From the NCBI GenBank assembly GCA_021796215.1, contig JAJYOK010000001.1, positions 310,001 to 374,000 on the forward strand: a stretch of 64,000 nt of DNA, written 5' to 3'. The translations under genes were made by a program, and so were the position numbers. A model generated the notes under the pieces. It saw nothing but the letters and a program-made list of their open reading frames with translations. It was not told the DNA's origin and did not search any database. Below are positions 8,997-19,123 of this stretch, in pieces. The DNA is from Bacteroidota bacterium (GTDB lineage Bacteria > Bacteroidota > Ignavibacteria > UBA10030 > UBA8401). Position 1 is the stretch's first letter; each line of letters begins with the position of its first letter.

Positions 8997-10490
8997 GTGT
9001 ATCGTAAGTATTTCATAGCGTTTGTTCTTGCTCTTATTCTCAGCGGATGCGATCCTGTTTATCATTATGTTGTCTTTCCGCCGCAGCGGGTTGAGTACGC
9101 CTTAACTCCTAATGAAGAATTTATGACTGCGATGAATGATTCTTCGTACACTCTCAGCTCCGATAAACTGACGGCGATTTATGATCGAAAAGATTTTAAA
9201 GTCGAAGTAAAGTACATGACCGACTATCAATTGAATAATGTCGAGTTCCCGCGGGAATCGCAAGCCGGCGAATATTCTACGAATCCGTTCACCTATGGAA
9301 ATTGGGTTGACCCGGTTCTCGGGTACACGCCAAATAGATTTACTGTTTTTAAAGTGACCATTTACAATTATGCCGGTTCGAAGATCAACCTTGATCCCGA
9401 AAGTTGTTTTCTCACGAGCGACAGGGGCGATTTTCTTTATAGCTACGGACGAGAAGAAAAAAACAGCCGCTACCACAGTCTTGAAAATTATTTCAAAAAA
9501 GTGAAGGGAACCTCCGGTGTTGATGACGATGTCTTTGAAAGCCGGATGGGAATTATCCGGCGTACGGTACACTATTTAGGAAAGCCGGTGTTCCGCGGCG
9601 ATGTCCGCGACGGATTGATTGTGTTTGATCCGCTCACCGATGGAGTGGAACAGGTGAAACTCGATCTGAAAAATTTCATTGTCGGCTATGATGAAAATAA
9701 TCAGCCGTCGGAATTTGTAAACCTGACATTTTATTTTAAACGGATTCCGTTTACGCCGCCAAGTTCGCAGCAAGGATATGTTGCCGGAAGGACGGACAGC
9801 GTTGGAGGTAAGGACGGAGCGATTGTTCGGCTTGACCCGAATTCCCGCCCTACCGGTGAAATCAAACTTGCTGTTCGCACGACGAATGTTCTTTCCGCAG
9901 ACCAGTTGATGAAACCGCTGGAAGACTATTTGGCGGATGCGACGAATTTCAAGCTTTCGTTCATGAAAACAAACCTGCTGCCCGCGGAGCTTAAAGCCTC
10001 GAATGTCTTGATGATTCTTGCCGATGAAGGTCAAATAAAATTTTCAGAGGAACAAGAAAAGAACGCAGCGGATTTTATTCGTAACGGCGGCATAATTATT
10101 GCCGACGAACGTTCGACAACGACGCAAAGTGAGAATTGGCAGGCGATCAATAATTTTTTAACGAATGTCGGCGCATTGCTCGGCAGCAACGTTTCAATGG
10201 GAAGAATTCCCAGCACTCATCCCATCTATTCAATATGGAAACAGTTCGATGCGCTGCCGCCGGTCGATCCCGATTTGCAAAATGTTCATGGAAGAGTGGT
10301 CTATGATTTCCTTTCAGGAATGTTTTATGAAAATCGCCTTGTTGCCGTTATCTCGAACCGCGGTTATTCTATAGCGTGGGGCGCGTTTAACACACCCGAA
10401 ATCCGTGCGGGAAAAGATTTTACGCGCCAACGGGAATTACTTTCAAACATTTTTCTCTATGCACTTGAATCGAAAAAAACTAAAAATTGA
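8997..10490 (+). CDS. DUF4159 lipoprotein
   Basis: A lipoprotein of about 497 residues. The signal ends in the lipobox LSGC (FIAFVLALILSGCDP), so the mature protein is lipid-anchored. The last 200 residues form a DUF4159 domain, a Rossmann-like glutaminase/ThuA-like fold: VLMILADEGQIKFSEEQ, ADFIRNGGIIIADE, IPSTHPIYSIW, LVAVISNRGYSIAWG. The middle part, with VTIYNYAGSKINLDPESC, looks like a beta domain. GTG 8997 follows the previous stop at 8992-8994; TTG 8991, overlapping that stop, is the other possible start. A second DUF4159 protein with the same C-terminal motifs lies at 17729. The biochemical role of DUF4159 is unknown. Confidence 0.65.
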   Translation: MYRKYFIAFVLALILSGCDPVYHYVVFPPQRVEYALTPNEEFMTAMNDSSYTLSSDKLTAIYDRKDFKVEVKYMTDYQLNNVEFPRESQAGEYSTNPFTYGNWVDPVLGYTPNRFTVFKVTIYNYAGSKINLDPESCFLTSDRGDFLYSYGREEKNSRYHSLENYFKKVKGTSGVDDDVFESRMGIIRRTVHYLGKPVFRGDVRDGLIVFDPLTDGVEQVKLDLKNFIVGYDENNQPSEFVNLTFYFKRIPFTPPSSQQGYVAGRTDSVGGKDGAIVRLDPNSRPTGEIKLAVRTTNVLSADQLMKPLEDYLADATNFKLSFMKTNLLPAELKASNVLMILADEGQIKFSEEQEKNAADFIRNGGIIIADERSTTTQSENWQAINNFLTNVGALLGSNVSMGRIPSTHPIYSIWKQFDALPPVDPDLQNVHGRVVYDFLSGMFYENRLVAVISNRGYSIAWGAFNTPEIRAGKDFTRQRELLSNIFLYALESKKTKN

Positions 10491-11178
10491 ATACCGGCAT
10501 GCGGCACTTGTCATTTTCTTGCTGACAGGGTTTGCTGTGCAGTCTGCTTTTTCTTTATCTGAATCGGAAAAGAAAAGCGCCGCCGAAGCGGCTGAGCCTT
10601 CGCCGCGAATTGTCACACCGTTGCAATTTGCTTTTGCTGAAATAAAAGATTCTACTATCTCCATCTCTACTTCAGCAGCGAGGGCATCTGATGAGAGTTC
10701 ATCCCGCAAAACGACAGCAATTATTTACTCCTGCTTTATTCCCGGTGCCGGGCAAACTTTGCTCGGCGATCCGTACAAAGGTGCAGGATTTACGTTGGTT
10801 GCATTTGGTTCGGCAATTACGGCCTTGATCTCGCACAACAATTATGTCGCACGAAACGAACGGCTGGACGCACTGGAATACCAATATAAAGTCTCGACGA
10901 ATTGGACAAGTTCGGATTACATTTATCAGTCAATGCTTGATGCTCACCATCTGCTTGTTTCTGACCGCAACCGCAGGAATATTTTTCTTGCCGTTTCAGC
11001 TGTTATTTGGGTGGTGAATGTTGCCGATGTGATTTGGAATACGGAAGATCACGGTCAGCGGATGTTTTCTCAGAGCGCTGACCCGCTTCCTTCAATTGTT
11101 GGACAGACAAGCGTACGCGGGACGATGTATCAGGTTCATCAGCCGCTGATTTCGTTCTCAATTCCGTTGGGAAATTAA
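10459..11178 (+). CDS. DUF5683-type membrane protein
   Basis: About 239 residues. An N-terminal hydrophobic segment (ALVIFLLTGFAVQSAFS) acts as signal or anchor. The conserved part begins IIYSCFIPGAGQTLLGDPYKGAGFTLVAFG, the motif (PGAGQ..G...KG) of the DUF5683 family, and has a second hydrophobic segment, IFLAVSAVIWVVNVADVIW, near residue 190. The ATG at 10459 overlaps the DUF4159 lipoprotein by 32 bases; the frame is open further upstream to 10405, but that would give a longer overlap and a poorer signal. It is cotranscribed with the two lipoprotein genes beside it. The function of DUF5683 proteins is not known. Confidence 0.65.
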   Translation: MHLNRKKLKIEYRHAALVIFLLTGFAVQSAFSLSESEKKSAAEAAEPSPRIVTPLQFAFAEIKDSTISISTSAARASDESSSRKTTAIIYSCFIPGAGQTLLGDPYKGAGFTLVAFGSAITALISHNNYVARNERLDALEYQYKVSTNWTSSDYIYQSMLDAHHLLVSDRNRRNIFLAVSAVIWVVNVADVIWNTEDHGQRMFSQSADPLPSIVGQTSVRGTMYQVHQPLISFSIPLGN

Positions 11179-11219
11179 TATAACGATTACTGAATTAATC
11201 TAGGGAAATATAATCTAAT

Positions 11220-11666
11220 ATGAAATTTTGGCAGGTCTATTTTTTTGTAGCGCTTTTGTGGAGCGTGACAGGTTGCGGCCCTGAGCGAGGATTGATCCCG
11301 AATACACACGACGGCCGAGTTCCCGATGTCATTAATTTCTCAGCAATGCTGGATAGTACGCAATCGCATAAAAAACTTATCACCTTAACGTGGGCGTACG
11401 ACTCGGTACGGTACGGCACAAATCGTGAAGCGGCGAATCTTCGGGACTGGGAAGTGTTTCGAAGTTTTAATGATACATCATTCTTTCAGTCCCGGGGAAG
11501 AACGTTTTTCCCAACCTTTAGCGACTCGTCGAACGAAATACAGCCCGGTGCCCGCGACAGCGTCGTGGTGCTTTATAAAGTGTATCCTGCGGGGTACTTG
11601 CGCGACAATATTCAGTTTACCGGTAAGCCGTCTGATATTGTGACGGTAATAGTGAAAAACAATTAA
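11220..11666 (+). CDS. Small lipoprotein of unknown function
   Basis: 148 residues with a lipoprotein signal, FFVALLWSVTGCGPERG, in which VTGC is the lipobox and Cys-19 would be lipidated. The mature part, KKLITLTWAYDSVRYGTN and DSVVVLYKVYPAGYLRDN, looks like a single fibronectin type III-like beta sandwich, a guess from strand pattern only. I do not recognise a named family. It follows the DUF5683 gene by 41 bases and closes this group of envelope genes; the next gene has its own strong ribosome-binding site. Confidence 0.6.
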   Translation: MKFWQVYFFVALLWSVTGCGPERGLIPNTHDGRVPDVINFSAMLDSTQSHKKLITLTWAYDSVRYGTNREAANLRDWEVFRSFNDTSFFQSRGRTFFPTFSDSSNEIQPGARDSVVVLYKVYPAGYLRDNIQFTGKPSDIVTVIVKNN

Positions 11667-11761
11667 CTACGTTTATTATGGCTGCCCGCACACAAGGTTG
11701 CATCGCTCGCGGACATATTGAGGAAAATTTTTCATCACTAACTTATAAAAGGAGAAATGTT

Positions 11762-14479
11762 ATGAAGCATTTCTACAGTTTCTTTGTATTGCTGTCGGCG
11801 TTTGTTATAGTGCTGTTTGCAGTAACGCCTTCACAAGCGCAGCAAGCGCTCGATCCGGCAAATTACTTTACTGTTGACAACGCTCCAAATCTTGTCAACG
11901 GTGATTCTGCAAGCACAGCGACCTATACAGAAATCGGTCCATGGTGGAGTGGTACCTCGACGAGTGGATGGAATGGGAACTTCCGACAGACATCTCAACT
12001 TGGCGGCGAAACTATTGCCGGAAGAAGTGCAACATGGATAACAAACATTCCCGATACGATGTCCGGCAATTATGTGCTGTACACGTACGTTTTACAAGCG
12101 GCAAACAACGCTTCGAATGTCTTTTACACCGTTCAGCGTGAATATGAGACGACAATGCTCGATTCAGTGCGGCATGATCAGCGCCGCTCCACATTGAACT
12201 ACAATACTACTGTGGGAGTTGGTGCATGGGTTCCATTGACGATCGTTCCTTTGCTGCCGGGAAATACTTTTGTTACAGTTGGCGCCGATACATTTTCCGG
12301 TACCGCCATTATGCGAGCGGATGCCATTCGCTGGCTTCGCAGTAAAGCAACAGGACCCGATTTGGAATTTGGACGTAGAGGCATGTCCACTTTTAATACA
12401 ACTCGTGTTGGCGAACAATGGTTAGATTCCCCATTAGGCACAACAACGTATATGGAAGTTCCTTTATTTAATCTTGGCGCACAAGATTTAATTGTTACTG
12501 ATGTACACGCAATGCTGAAAACATCGCGCTGGAGCATCGTTCCGCGTAACGGCAGTTTCCCGATGATCATTCATCCGGGACAAAAAGGAATTGTCGCAGT
12601 CGGCTTTCATCCTTTTGAAGAAGAGACTGTGAGCGATACGCTTGTTGTGGAAAGCAATGACCCTGCAGAGCCGCAGGCATCAATTCCTATCAGCGGGAAT
12701 GGAGTAAATTACAATTTCATACTGAATGCAAGCATGAGCAACGAGACGCATTACAATGCACCGTTTGACAAGCTTGGCGATTCACGCCGGCCAACAATTA
12801 CTTTTTTTGGAACATGGGCTGAAAGCGGCACCGGTTTATCTACATTCCCATATCCTATTCCAAGCGGCAATATGCATGGAACATATTCTTTTGATACGGC
12901 ACCGGCAACCGGCGTTGAATATAAATTTCAATTGCCTGACAGTTTGAATGGGAGACAAGGCTCATCGGGTTATTATTTTATTGAATGGGGATGGATTGCC
13001 TTTACCTCAAATTCTGAATCGAATACACAGGTATCAATTCTTCCCGCATTCACAACAGACACCGTTAAAGCATCGTTCAATCAAAATGATACACAGACTG
13101 GTACGCCGAAATTTTTTGTGCCATTGGTAAACCAGCCTATATTTCTAACGCAGGGAGACTTTACCACGGTTGATTTTAACAGGCCAGCGACACCAAGCGG
13201 AGGAGCAGTTATCCGTGCGGACCTTCTTCGCATTCGAAAGATTCCGACGGGACCGGCAATTGTAGCTTCATTAAATGTTAATTTCCAAAATGTCTCGGCA
13301 TATGCGTTCCAGAGACAAGCTGATGATAATTACCGATTGAATTTTATAGTGAACAGCGGCGGTGAGTCGAAGCTTGTAATCGACAGTGTAAAATTTCTCA
13401 CAGGAAAATATTACTCGTTGGCAAATTCGCCGGCGTTTCCGCTGGAACTTGCGGCAGTAAATGGCTCGCAATTGTTCACAATCATGTTCACGCCGGATAC
13501 AATCGCGAACGGACTCACCGATCAATTGCGGATTTATTCGAACGACACAGCGAACAGTCCAACAATCGTTCAATTAAGCGGCAACGGAATAGGAACGAAT
13601 CTTACTGTTGAAGAAGACGATCCGCAAGGCGCATATGCGTATCCGGAAAACCCTGTTATTTATCCCGATCTTGCAAATATGAACAAATGGCAAACCATCA
13701 GCGATGCGGCTGCAAGCGCCGGAAGCAGAATGATCGGATATGTTTATTTCCTCGACGCTGATCCGGCGACACACACATCGTATGTAGAATATTACCCGCA
13801 GCTTCCCGTCCCAGCAGGTTCGTCGCCGTATCCTGAAAATTTTGATGTTTACGTTCGAGTGCCGGTAGGTTCCACAAATTCCTCGCCTGCAGTACGCTAC
13901 ACAATTTTCCCAACGGGCGGCGGAACTCCGATTGATACAGTTATTAATTTGAATAACCAAGCATCAAGCCGGGTGCGTCTTGGCCGTGCAAGTTTTCTTC
14001 GTGCCGATGCCCGCGACTCGCACAATGGCGGCGCAATTTACGGGTACGTCCGCGTTGAGAACGATACGGCGCTGGTGAGCGCAGTGTATCACGACACTAT
14101 TAATGTAGCGCAGCGCGACAGTTTTGTCATTCGTGCTGATGCAATTTTCCTTGTTGAGCCGTTCACCGGTGTTGAATATCAGGTCAATCCGACGCTGCCG
14201 GAAAAATATGACCTCTTGCAGAATTTTCCAAACCCGTTCAACCCGACGACACAGATTCATTTCGCTCTGCCAAGTTCAGGATTTGTTACGCTGCAAGTGT
14301 TCGACGTTCTCGGACGCCTTGTGCGGACATTGGTTTCAGCAAATTATCGTGCGGGCAACTTCAGCGTTTCGTGGGATGGAAAAAACAGCGATGGACACAA
14401 TGTTACCACCGGTGTGTACCTGTACCGCGTCACTGTAAACAATTTTGTTTCAACAAAGAAAATGATTTTGTTGAAATGA
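11762..14479 (+). CDS. T9SS cargo with golvesin-like and choice-of-anchor domains
   Basis: About 905 residues. The start is ATG 11762, with AAAGGAG 7 bases upstream and a clean signal peptide (FFVLLSAFVIVLFAVTPSQAQ); the frame is open to 11678. Residues 28-190 match the golvesin/xanthan lyase C-terminal-like domain (VDNAPNLVNGDSAS, then AIMRADAIRWLRS), a fold that recurs later (AVIRADLLRIRK and SFLRADARD). Around 270-320, MIIHPGQKGIVAVGFHPFEEETVSDTLVVESNDP is an ASPM/choice-of-anchor D immunoglobulin-like module, with another near 580-620. The tail from [19 protein letters not shown] to KKMILLK is a T9SS type A sorting domain. It is probably a surface or released adhesive or carbohydrate-binding protein; no catalytic motif was seen. 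Confidence 0.75.
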   Translation: MKHFYSFFVLLSAFVIVLFAVTPSQAQQALDPANYFTVDNAPNLVNGDSASTATYTEIGPWWSGTSTSGWNGNFRQTSQLGGETIAGRSATWITNIPDTMSGNYVLYTYVLQAANNASNVFYTVQREYETTMLDSVRHDQRRSTLNYNTTVGVGAWVPLTIVPLLPGNTFVTVGADTFSGTAIMRADAIRWLRSKATGPDLEFGRRGMSTFNTTRVGEQWLDSPLGTTTYMEVPLFNLGAQDLIVTDVHAMLKTSRWSIVPRNGSFPMIIHPGQKGIVAVGFHPFEEETVSDTLVVESNDPAEPQASIPISGNGVNYNFILNASMSNETHYNAPFDKLGDSRRPTITFFGTWAESGTGLSTFPYPIPSGNMHGTYSFDTAPATGVEYKFQLPDSLNGRQGSSGYYFIEWGWIAFTSNSESNTQVSILPAFTTDTVKASFNQNDTQTGTPKFFVPLVNQPIFLTQGDFTTVDFNRPATPSGGAVIRADLLRIRKIPTGPAIVASLNVNFQNVSAYAFQRQADDNYRLNFIVNSGGESKLVIDSVKFLTGKYYSLANSPAFPLELAAVNGSQLFTIMFTPDTIANGLTDQLRIYSNDTANSPTIVQLSGNGIGTNLTVEEDDPQGAYAYPENPVIYPDLANMNKWQTISDAAASAGSRMIGYVYFLDADPATHTSYVEYYPQLPVPAGSSPYPENFDVYVRVPVGSTNSSPAVRYTIFPTGGGTPIDTVINLNNQASSRVRLGRASFLRADARDSHNGGAIYGYVRVENDTALVSAVYHDTINVAQRDSFVIRADAIFLVEPFTGVEYQVNPTLPEKYDLLQNFPNPFNPTTQIHFALPSSGFVTLQVFDVLGRLVRTLVSANYRAGNFSVSWDGKNSDGHNVTTGVYLYRVTVNNFVSTKKMILLK

Positions 14480-14514
14480 TGAAAGGCGAGACTGTCAGAT
14501 AACACATTGGCACG

Positions 14515-14548
14515 AATAGTCCCGTTCGCACACACGAGCGGGACTATT
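14515..14548 (+). terminator. Hairpin terminator after the golvesin-like gene
   Basis: AATAGTCCCG (14515-14524) pairs with CGGGACTATT (14539-14548), and the stem extends inward through TTCG/CGAG to a 6-base CACACA loop. The downstream tail is only modestly T-rich. It separates the T9SS cargo gene from the TPR gene and makes the TTG at 14547 an unlikely start codon. Confidence 0.65.
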
Positions 14549-14585
14549 GTCGTTTGGCAGAAGTTTCTTAAGGCGTGAATTTCTA

Positions 14586-17500
14586 ATGTCATTACAGGTC
14601 ATCATTTTTATTCTTCTTTCAGTCGGTGGTGCAAGCTATTTTGTGCCGACTCCTCAAGAGCTTCGGAATCAATTCGTAGCCGGACAAAATTATTTTGCGG
14701 CAAAAAACTTCACGAAAGCAGTTGAAGAGTATGACAAAGTGTTGTCAACAAAAAGCGATTTCCTCAAAGAAGATAGTGTCCGTGTCACACTGCTTGACGG
14801 GGATTTGAATGTCGGGGTTCGCACCGCTTCGATGTATCAAAAAGCGAATGCGTTCCGCAATATGGGGATGAATGATTCCGCCATTGCCATGTTTCGTTTG
14901 GTGCAAACCCGCGATGACGCGCCAAAGCTGCTTGCGCTTTCACAATTTCAGGTGTACGATATTTTCTACGGCGAGAAGCAGTACGACAGCGTTGTCACAG
15001 AAGCGCGCCTGTTGATTTCTCGTTATCCTTTTGATGAGAAAGTTGAACAGGCATATTATGACATCGGCTGGGCATTCCGGCTGAAGGGAGAATACGACAG
15101 CTCTTCTCAGACGTTTCATTTCCTGGCAGATAATTTCAAAAAAAGTTTGCTGCGCGTGCGGACACTGTACCAGATTGGCCAAAATGCCATGGATACGAAA
15201 CGGTGGCAGGTAGCGCTGGCAGAGTTTAAAGCATTACTTGCTGAATACAAACCGGAATCGTTCAGCAAGGCGGATTTTCAAAACATGGAACTTCTCGCCA
15301 ACCGCGAGCGGCAGATTTTTGAAGCAGCATCAAACCGTGAAACCGATAATACCAATCTTGAGCTCGCTTCAAAATCCGAATTTAAAATTGCCGAAGCGTT
15401 TGAGCACTTGAATCAATACGATTCTGCAATGACGCGCTACCGCTATATTATCCGCACGTACACGCTGCTTCCCTCGCTGATCGAAATTTCGTATATCAAG
15501 ATGGCGGAGTTGACGCTGCGTGTGAAAGGATTGGAAGATGCCGTTGCAATTTACCGAAAAGCGATTGATGATAATTTCCAGAACAAAGTTTTTCAGGCGC
15601 GTATGCAATACAAAATTGCGCGCACATATCAGGATAACAATGCATATGACAAGTCGGCGGCGGAATATCAATTTTACGTGAAAGCATACGGCGAGTTTGC
15701 CGATGCTGCGGATTTTTCTGTTGAGAACGGAAGATTCTTTGCTGTGCTGAACTATTACGCGGCGAAAAATTATCCCAGTGTCGTCGCTTCAACCGATTCT
15801 TTCCTGACATATCATCCTGGGAGTGAGTTTACAGCAAAAGCATTGGTTATGCGGGGAACTGCGTTTCAGAATCTCAAAAAATTTACCGAAGCGCGTCAGT
15901 GTTATCATGATGTTTCTTCTCATTACCCGGCTTCTGAAGAAGCTGTGCAGGCGCGATTACAGCTTGCAAAATCGTTTTATGATGAAAAGAGCTACGACCA
16001 AGCCATCATTGCATATCAGGAACTGCTCACGTCCCGTCCCGCGAAAGTTGATACAAACGAGGCTCATTATTATTTGGGGATGTCTTTCTTCTTTGCAACA
16101 AAACTTGATAGCGCACTGCATTCTCTTGCGTCAGTAAGTGCTGCGTCGGAGTATTATCCTTTCGCGTTCGCTCGTTCCGTAAAGATTTATATCGCTCAGC
16201 GAAAATATGAAGAAGGGGAAAAATACATCACAGGAATTATCTCCTCGAAGCTAACTGATTCACTGGGACATGCCGCGTATGCACATCTTGCGTACGGCGA
16301 TTTGCTGGCGATGTGGGGAAAAAGCGACAGTGCACTTTCAGAGATGTCGTTGGTGCTGCGGGATTCGTCCATCAACGAAAATGCCCGGCTTCAGGCGATG
16401 TATGGACGCGGCATTTTATATCAACAGGCAAAACAAAACAAGGAAGCGATTGCAGATTTAGAATTTTGTTTGAAGCAAGAAGCCTTTCTGAAAAATTTTG
16501 CTTCCGTTGTTCCGGCCGCGAATGAAAAACTAGCGCTTGCCTATCTCGGTGCCGGCAGGAAGAAGGACGCGGTTGATAAAATTAACCGCCTTCTCGTTTC
16601 CGCATCTTCAAAAAGCGAAAAAGCTCGTTATCTCTCCGCGCTCACAGAAATTTATGTTCAACTGAATGATTTCCCTCACACTATTGAAAATGCTGCAAAA
16701 GTAATCCGTGCTGACAGCGCCGATGACAATTCCCGCGCGAAAGCCTATGTTGCGCTTGCCAATGCCTATGGCAATCAAAATGAGCTCGACAAAGTCGTTG
16801 CGATATTGAACGAAGCCGCAGATGCGCTGCCAACACATCCGTATATCTCTGACATTGTATATCAAATGGCAGGAATGTTTTATGATGCCCAGGCGTACGA
16901 CGGTGCACAAAAACTTTTCGGAAAATTTCTTGAAAAATATCCGGCGAACGAAAAAGCGGAAGACGCTTTTTATTTTCGTGCAATGAGTTTGGTGCAGTCT
17001 GGAAAATCTGACGAGGGCGTTGCGTTGCTGAGGAGTTACATCAAAAAATATTCTTCTAGTTCCCGGGCAGCGGAAGCGCAGTATCAAATTGCGGAAGCCT
17101 ATTACAATTCGAATCGTTTTGACCGCGCCATACCGGAATATGAGCGTACGGCAAAAGATTTTCCGCAGTCAGAGTTTGCCGTTTCTGCTCTCTATAACAA
17201 GGGCTGGTGTTACTATCGCTCCGGCGATACGCTCCAAATGGTTGAAACGTTCGATCGTTTTGTTGCGGCGTACCCGAAAAGTACGCAAGCGCCCGATGCG
17301 CAGTTCAGCGTCGGCGATTATTATTACAATACGCAGCAGTATGAAAAAGCAAAAGACGCCTATCAGGTAATTGTGGATCACTATCCGGATTATTCGCGGT
17401 ACGAAGAGGCGAAAGGATTGGTGCATGAACTTGCGCAGATCAATTCCTATAAGGCGTATGAGCGGGCAATGCAAACATTCGATGCGAAAGATTACCGCAA

Positions 17501-17729
17501 GGCAATACAAGAACTTGAAGCTGTTTTGAAAAAATATCCTGATGCGGATGTACACTTCGCGTGTGAAGCAAACATTGCATCGGCGTATTCACAATTGGGA
17601 GATAAAGTAAAGGCGCTTGCGCTGTTCAATGGGATTATTACGAAATATGCAGATACACAAGCGGCACAGGAAGTTATTTTTTTTGCAGAACTCCATAAAC
17701 AATGGATTGAAAGCGGAAAGCCAGAGTAA
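14586..17729 (+). CDS. Large exported tetratricopeptide repeat protein
   Basis: About 1047 residues. ATG 14586 gives a signal or anchor sequence (LQVIIFILLSVGGASYF); an alternative TTG start lies inside the terminator hairpin and is rejected. Almost all the rest is TPR repeats of about 34-38 residues, with the usual G/A-Y-A pattern: NYFAAKNFTKAVEEYDKVL, AEAYYNSNRFDRAIPEYERTA, GDYYYNTQQYEKAKDAYQVIV. I estimate 20 or more repeats of the YbgF/BamD-like type. Such proteins act as periplasmic or outer-membrane scaffolds. Its TAA shares one base with the next ATG (17729), so it is tightly coupled to the TonB-like DUF4159 protein and the two probably work together. Confidence 0.75.
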   Translation: MSLQVIIFILLSVGGASYFVPTPQELRNQFVAGQNYFAAKNFTKAVEEYDKVLSTKSDFLKEDSVRVTLLDGDLNVGVRTASMYQKANAFRNMGMNDSAIAMFRLVQTRDDAPKLLALSQFQVYDIFYGEKQYDSVVTEARLLISRYPFDEKVEQAYYDIGWAFRLKGEYDSSSQTFHFLADNFKKSLLRVRTLYQIGQNAMDTKRWQVALAEFKALLAEYKPESFSKADFQNMELLANRERQIFEAASNRETDNTNLELASKSEFKIAEAFEHLNQYDSAMTRYRYIIRTYTLLPSLIEISYIKMAELTLRVKGLEDAVAIYRKAIDDNFQNKVFQARMQYKIARTYQDNNAYDKSAAEYQFYVKAYGEFADAADFSVENGRFFAVLNYYAAKNYPSVVASTDSFLTYHPGSEFTAKALVMRGTAFQNLKKFTEARQCYHDVSSHYPASEEAVQARLQLAKSFYDEKSYDQAIIAYQELLTSRPAKVDTNEAHYYLGMSFFFATKLDSALHSLASVSAASEYYPFAFARSVKIYIAQRKYEEGEKYITGIISSKLTDSLGHAAYAHLAYGDLLAMWGKSDSALSEMSLVLRDSSINENARLQAMYGRGILYQQAKQNKEAIADLEFCLKQEAFLKNFASVVPAANEKLALAYLGAGRKKDAVDKINRLLVSASSKSEKARYLSALTEIYVQLNDFPHTIENAAKVIRADSADDNSRAKAYVALANAYGNQNELDKVVAILNEAADALPTHPYISDIVYQMAGMFYDAQAYDGAQKLFGKFLEKYPANEKAEDAFYFRAMSLVQSGKSDEGVALLRSYIKKYSSSSRAAEAQYQIAEAYYNSNRFDRAIPEYERTAKDFPQSEFAVSALYNKGWCYYRSGDTLQMVETFDRFVAAYPKSTQAPDAQFSVGDYYYNTQQYEKAKDAYQVIVDHYPDYSRYEEAKGLVHELAQINSYKAYERAMQTFDAKDYRKAIQELEAVLKKYPDADVHFACEANIASAYSQLGDKVKALALFNGIITKYADTQAAQEVIFFAELHKQWIESGKPE

Positions 17730-19123
17730 TGCTGCAATCGTGGAGAAACAATTATCAACGTGCTTTAGGCTATGCATTTCTCGCATCGTTCTTGCTCCAT
17801 TTGGTGGTTGGAGTTGTCTCCTATTTTTTGTCGCATAAAGAAAGTAACGTAAGGAATGTAACGGTAGAACTTCCCACATACAATGTTGTGAAGCCGCCGG
17901 TCAAGTTTGAAGCACAGCCGCCGCGGTTTGTTAAGTCGTTCGATCTCGCAAAAAAGGTCGCCTATACTCCTGCTGCTGCTGTGCGGCAAATTCAATTCAC
18001 TCATTCAGAGGTTGCTCAATCTTCAGCGCCATCGCAAAGCGGCCGAAGTTCACCATCTGCTGCCCGTCCGACTGAAGGAAGTGTTTTCTTCGGTGCATTG
18101 GCATCAGCAAGCGGCGCGAGTGAACTTGGCTGGGGAATTCCGGCGGGCGGCACAAGTTATGGACGAAGTTTTGGAATTGGCGGAAGCGGAGGCTACGGCG
18201 CGGGGGGCGATGCAAAAGATTGGGGCCCGCAGTTTGCAAGCGATGTTGAGAACACACGCGGAGGCGGCAGCGGCGGGCTTTCTACAATGAGAGAAAACTT
18301 GCTGGCGTCAGAGAATTTTTCGGACCGCTTTGACGGTTTCATTGAAGTGAACCCGAAGAATAAAAAAGACATTCGCGGGTTTCTTAACATCTATCAGCTT
18401 GAATATAACTCGGCGCGGCTTGAAAAATCTCCGGCAACAGGATGGGAAGTTGTAGATAATCAGCCATCGTGGAACTGTGTGCCGCAAGCGCTGCCGAGCA
18501 TTGCGCGTTATGCGAATGACAGTACGAAACTACGCGTGGAAATCAAAGGCACGGTGCGTCTCGATTCAAAAGAGTTGAATACAATTCCATTCTTGTTCAT
18601 GATGGGTTTTCAGGCAGGAGTGAAATACACGAAAGAAGAGGCGCACAATCTTGCACGCTATCTTAAGAATGGGGGCTTTCTTTTCGTTGACGACGGCAAC
18701 GCGTACCAATCAGGTGCGTTCAATCAAACAGTGCGGCAAATGCTGAAAGACGGGTTGGGCTACGAAGCGATGTTTGAAAAAGTGCCGAACACGCACCCGA
18801 TTTTCACTGCATGGGAAAATTTTTCAGGACCGCCTGCCGGCGATGATATGGTGCGCTACGACCGCCGAGTGCGAGAGGTGAAAGAAATTTATCCGTATGT
18901 TGAGGCAATTTTTCTCAACGGGAGAATGGCTGTGTTGATTTCGAATCGCGGTTACTGTTTTGCTTGGGGATATTGGAAATATCTTCCGTCGAGCGCCGGC
19001 GGACCATACGACAACACCCGTCAGATCCAATTTGGGTTGAACGTTATTGTGTACGCCCTAACTCAACGGGGCGGCATTGTCGATCAAAACAGAATAAAGG
19101 TTGCTTCTGAAGAGAAACGTTGA
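17729..19123 (+). CDS. DUF4159 protein with TonB-like N-terminal membrane anchor
   Basis: 464 residues in three parts. Residues 12-36 form one membrane helix (ALGYAFLASFLLHLVVGVVSYFL), followed by a basic, proline-rich stretch (VELPTYNVVKPPVKF, AQPPRF), reminiscent of the N-terminus of TonB-family energy transducers. Residues about 110-200 are Gly/Ser-rich linker (GGTSYGRSFGIGGSGGYGAGG region). The C-terminal 250 residues are DUF4159: ARYLKNGGFLFVDDGNAY, VPNTHPIFTAWENF, GRMAVLISNRGYCFAWGYW. There is no TonB C-terminal domain, so it is not a TonB itself. The last motifs are nearly the same as in the DUF4159 lipoprotein at 8997. Coupling to the TPR gene suggests a trans-envelope assembly. Confidence 0.65.
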   Translation: MLQSWRNNYQRALGYAFLASFLLHLVVGVVSYFLSHKESNVRNVTVELPTYNVVKPPVKFEAQPPRFVKSFDLAKKVAYTPAAAVRQIQFTHSEVAQSSAPSQSGRSSPSAARPTEGSVFFGALASASGASELGWGIPAGGTSYGRSFGIGGSGGYGAGGDAKDWGPQFASDVENTRGGGSGGLSTMRENLLASENFSDRFDGFIEVNPKNKKDIRGFLNIYQLEYNSARLEKSPATGWEVVDNQPSWNCVPQALPSIARYANDSTKLRVEIKGTVRLDSKELNTIPFLFMMGFQAGVKYTKEEAHNLARYLKNGGFLFVDDGNAYQSGAFNQTVRQMLKDGLGYEAMFEKVPNTHPIFTAWENFSGPPAGDDMVRYDRRVREVKEIYPYVEAIFLNGRMAVLISNRGYCFAWGYWKYLPSSAGGPYDNTRQIQFGLNVIVYALTQRGGIVDQNRIKVASEEKR

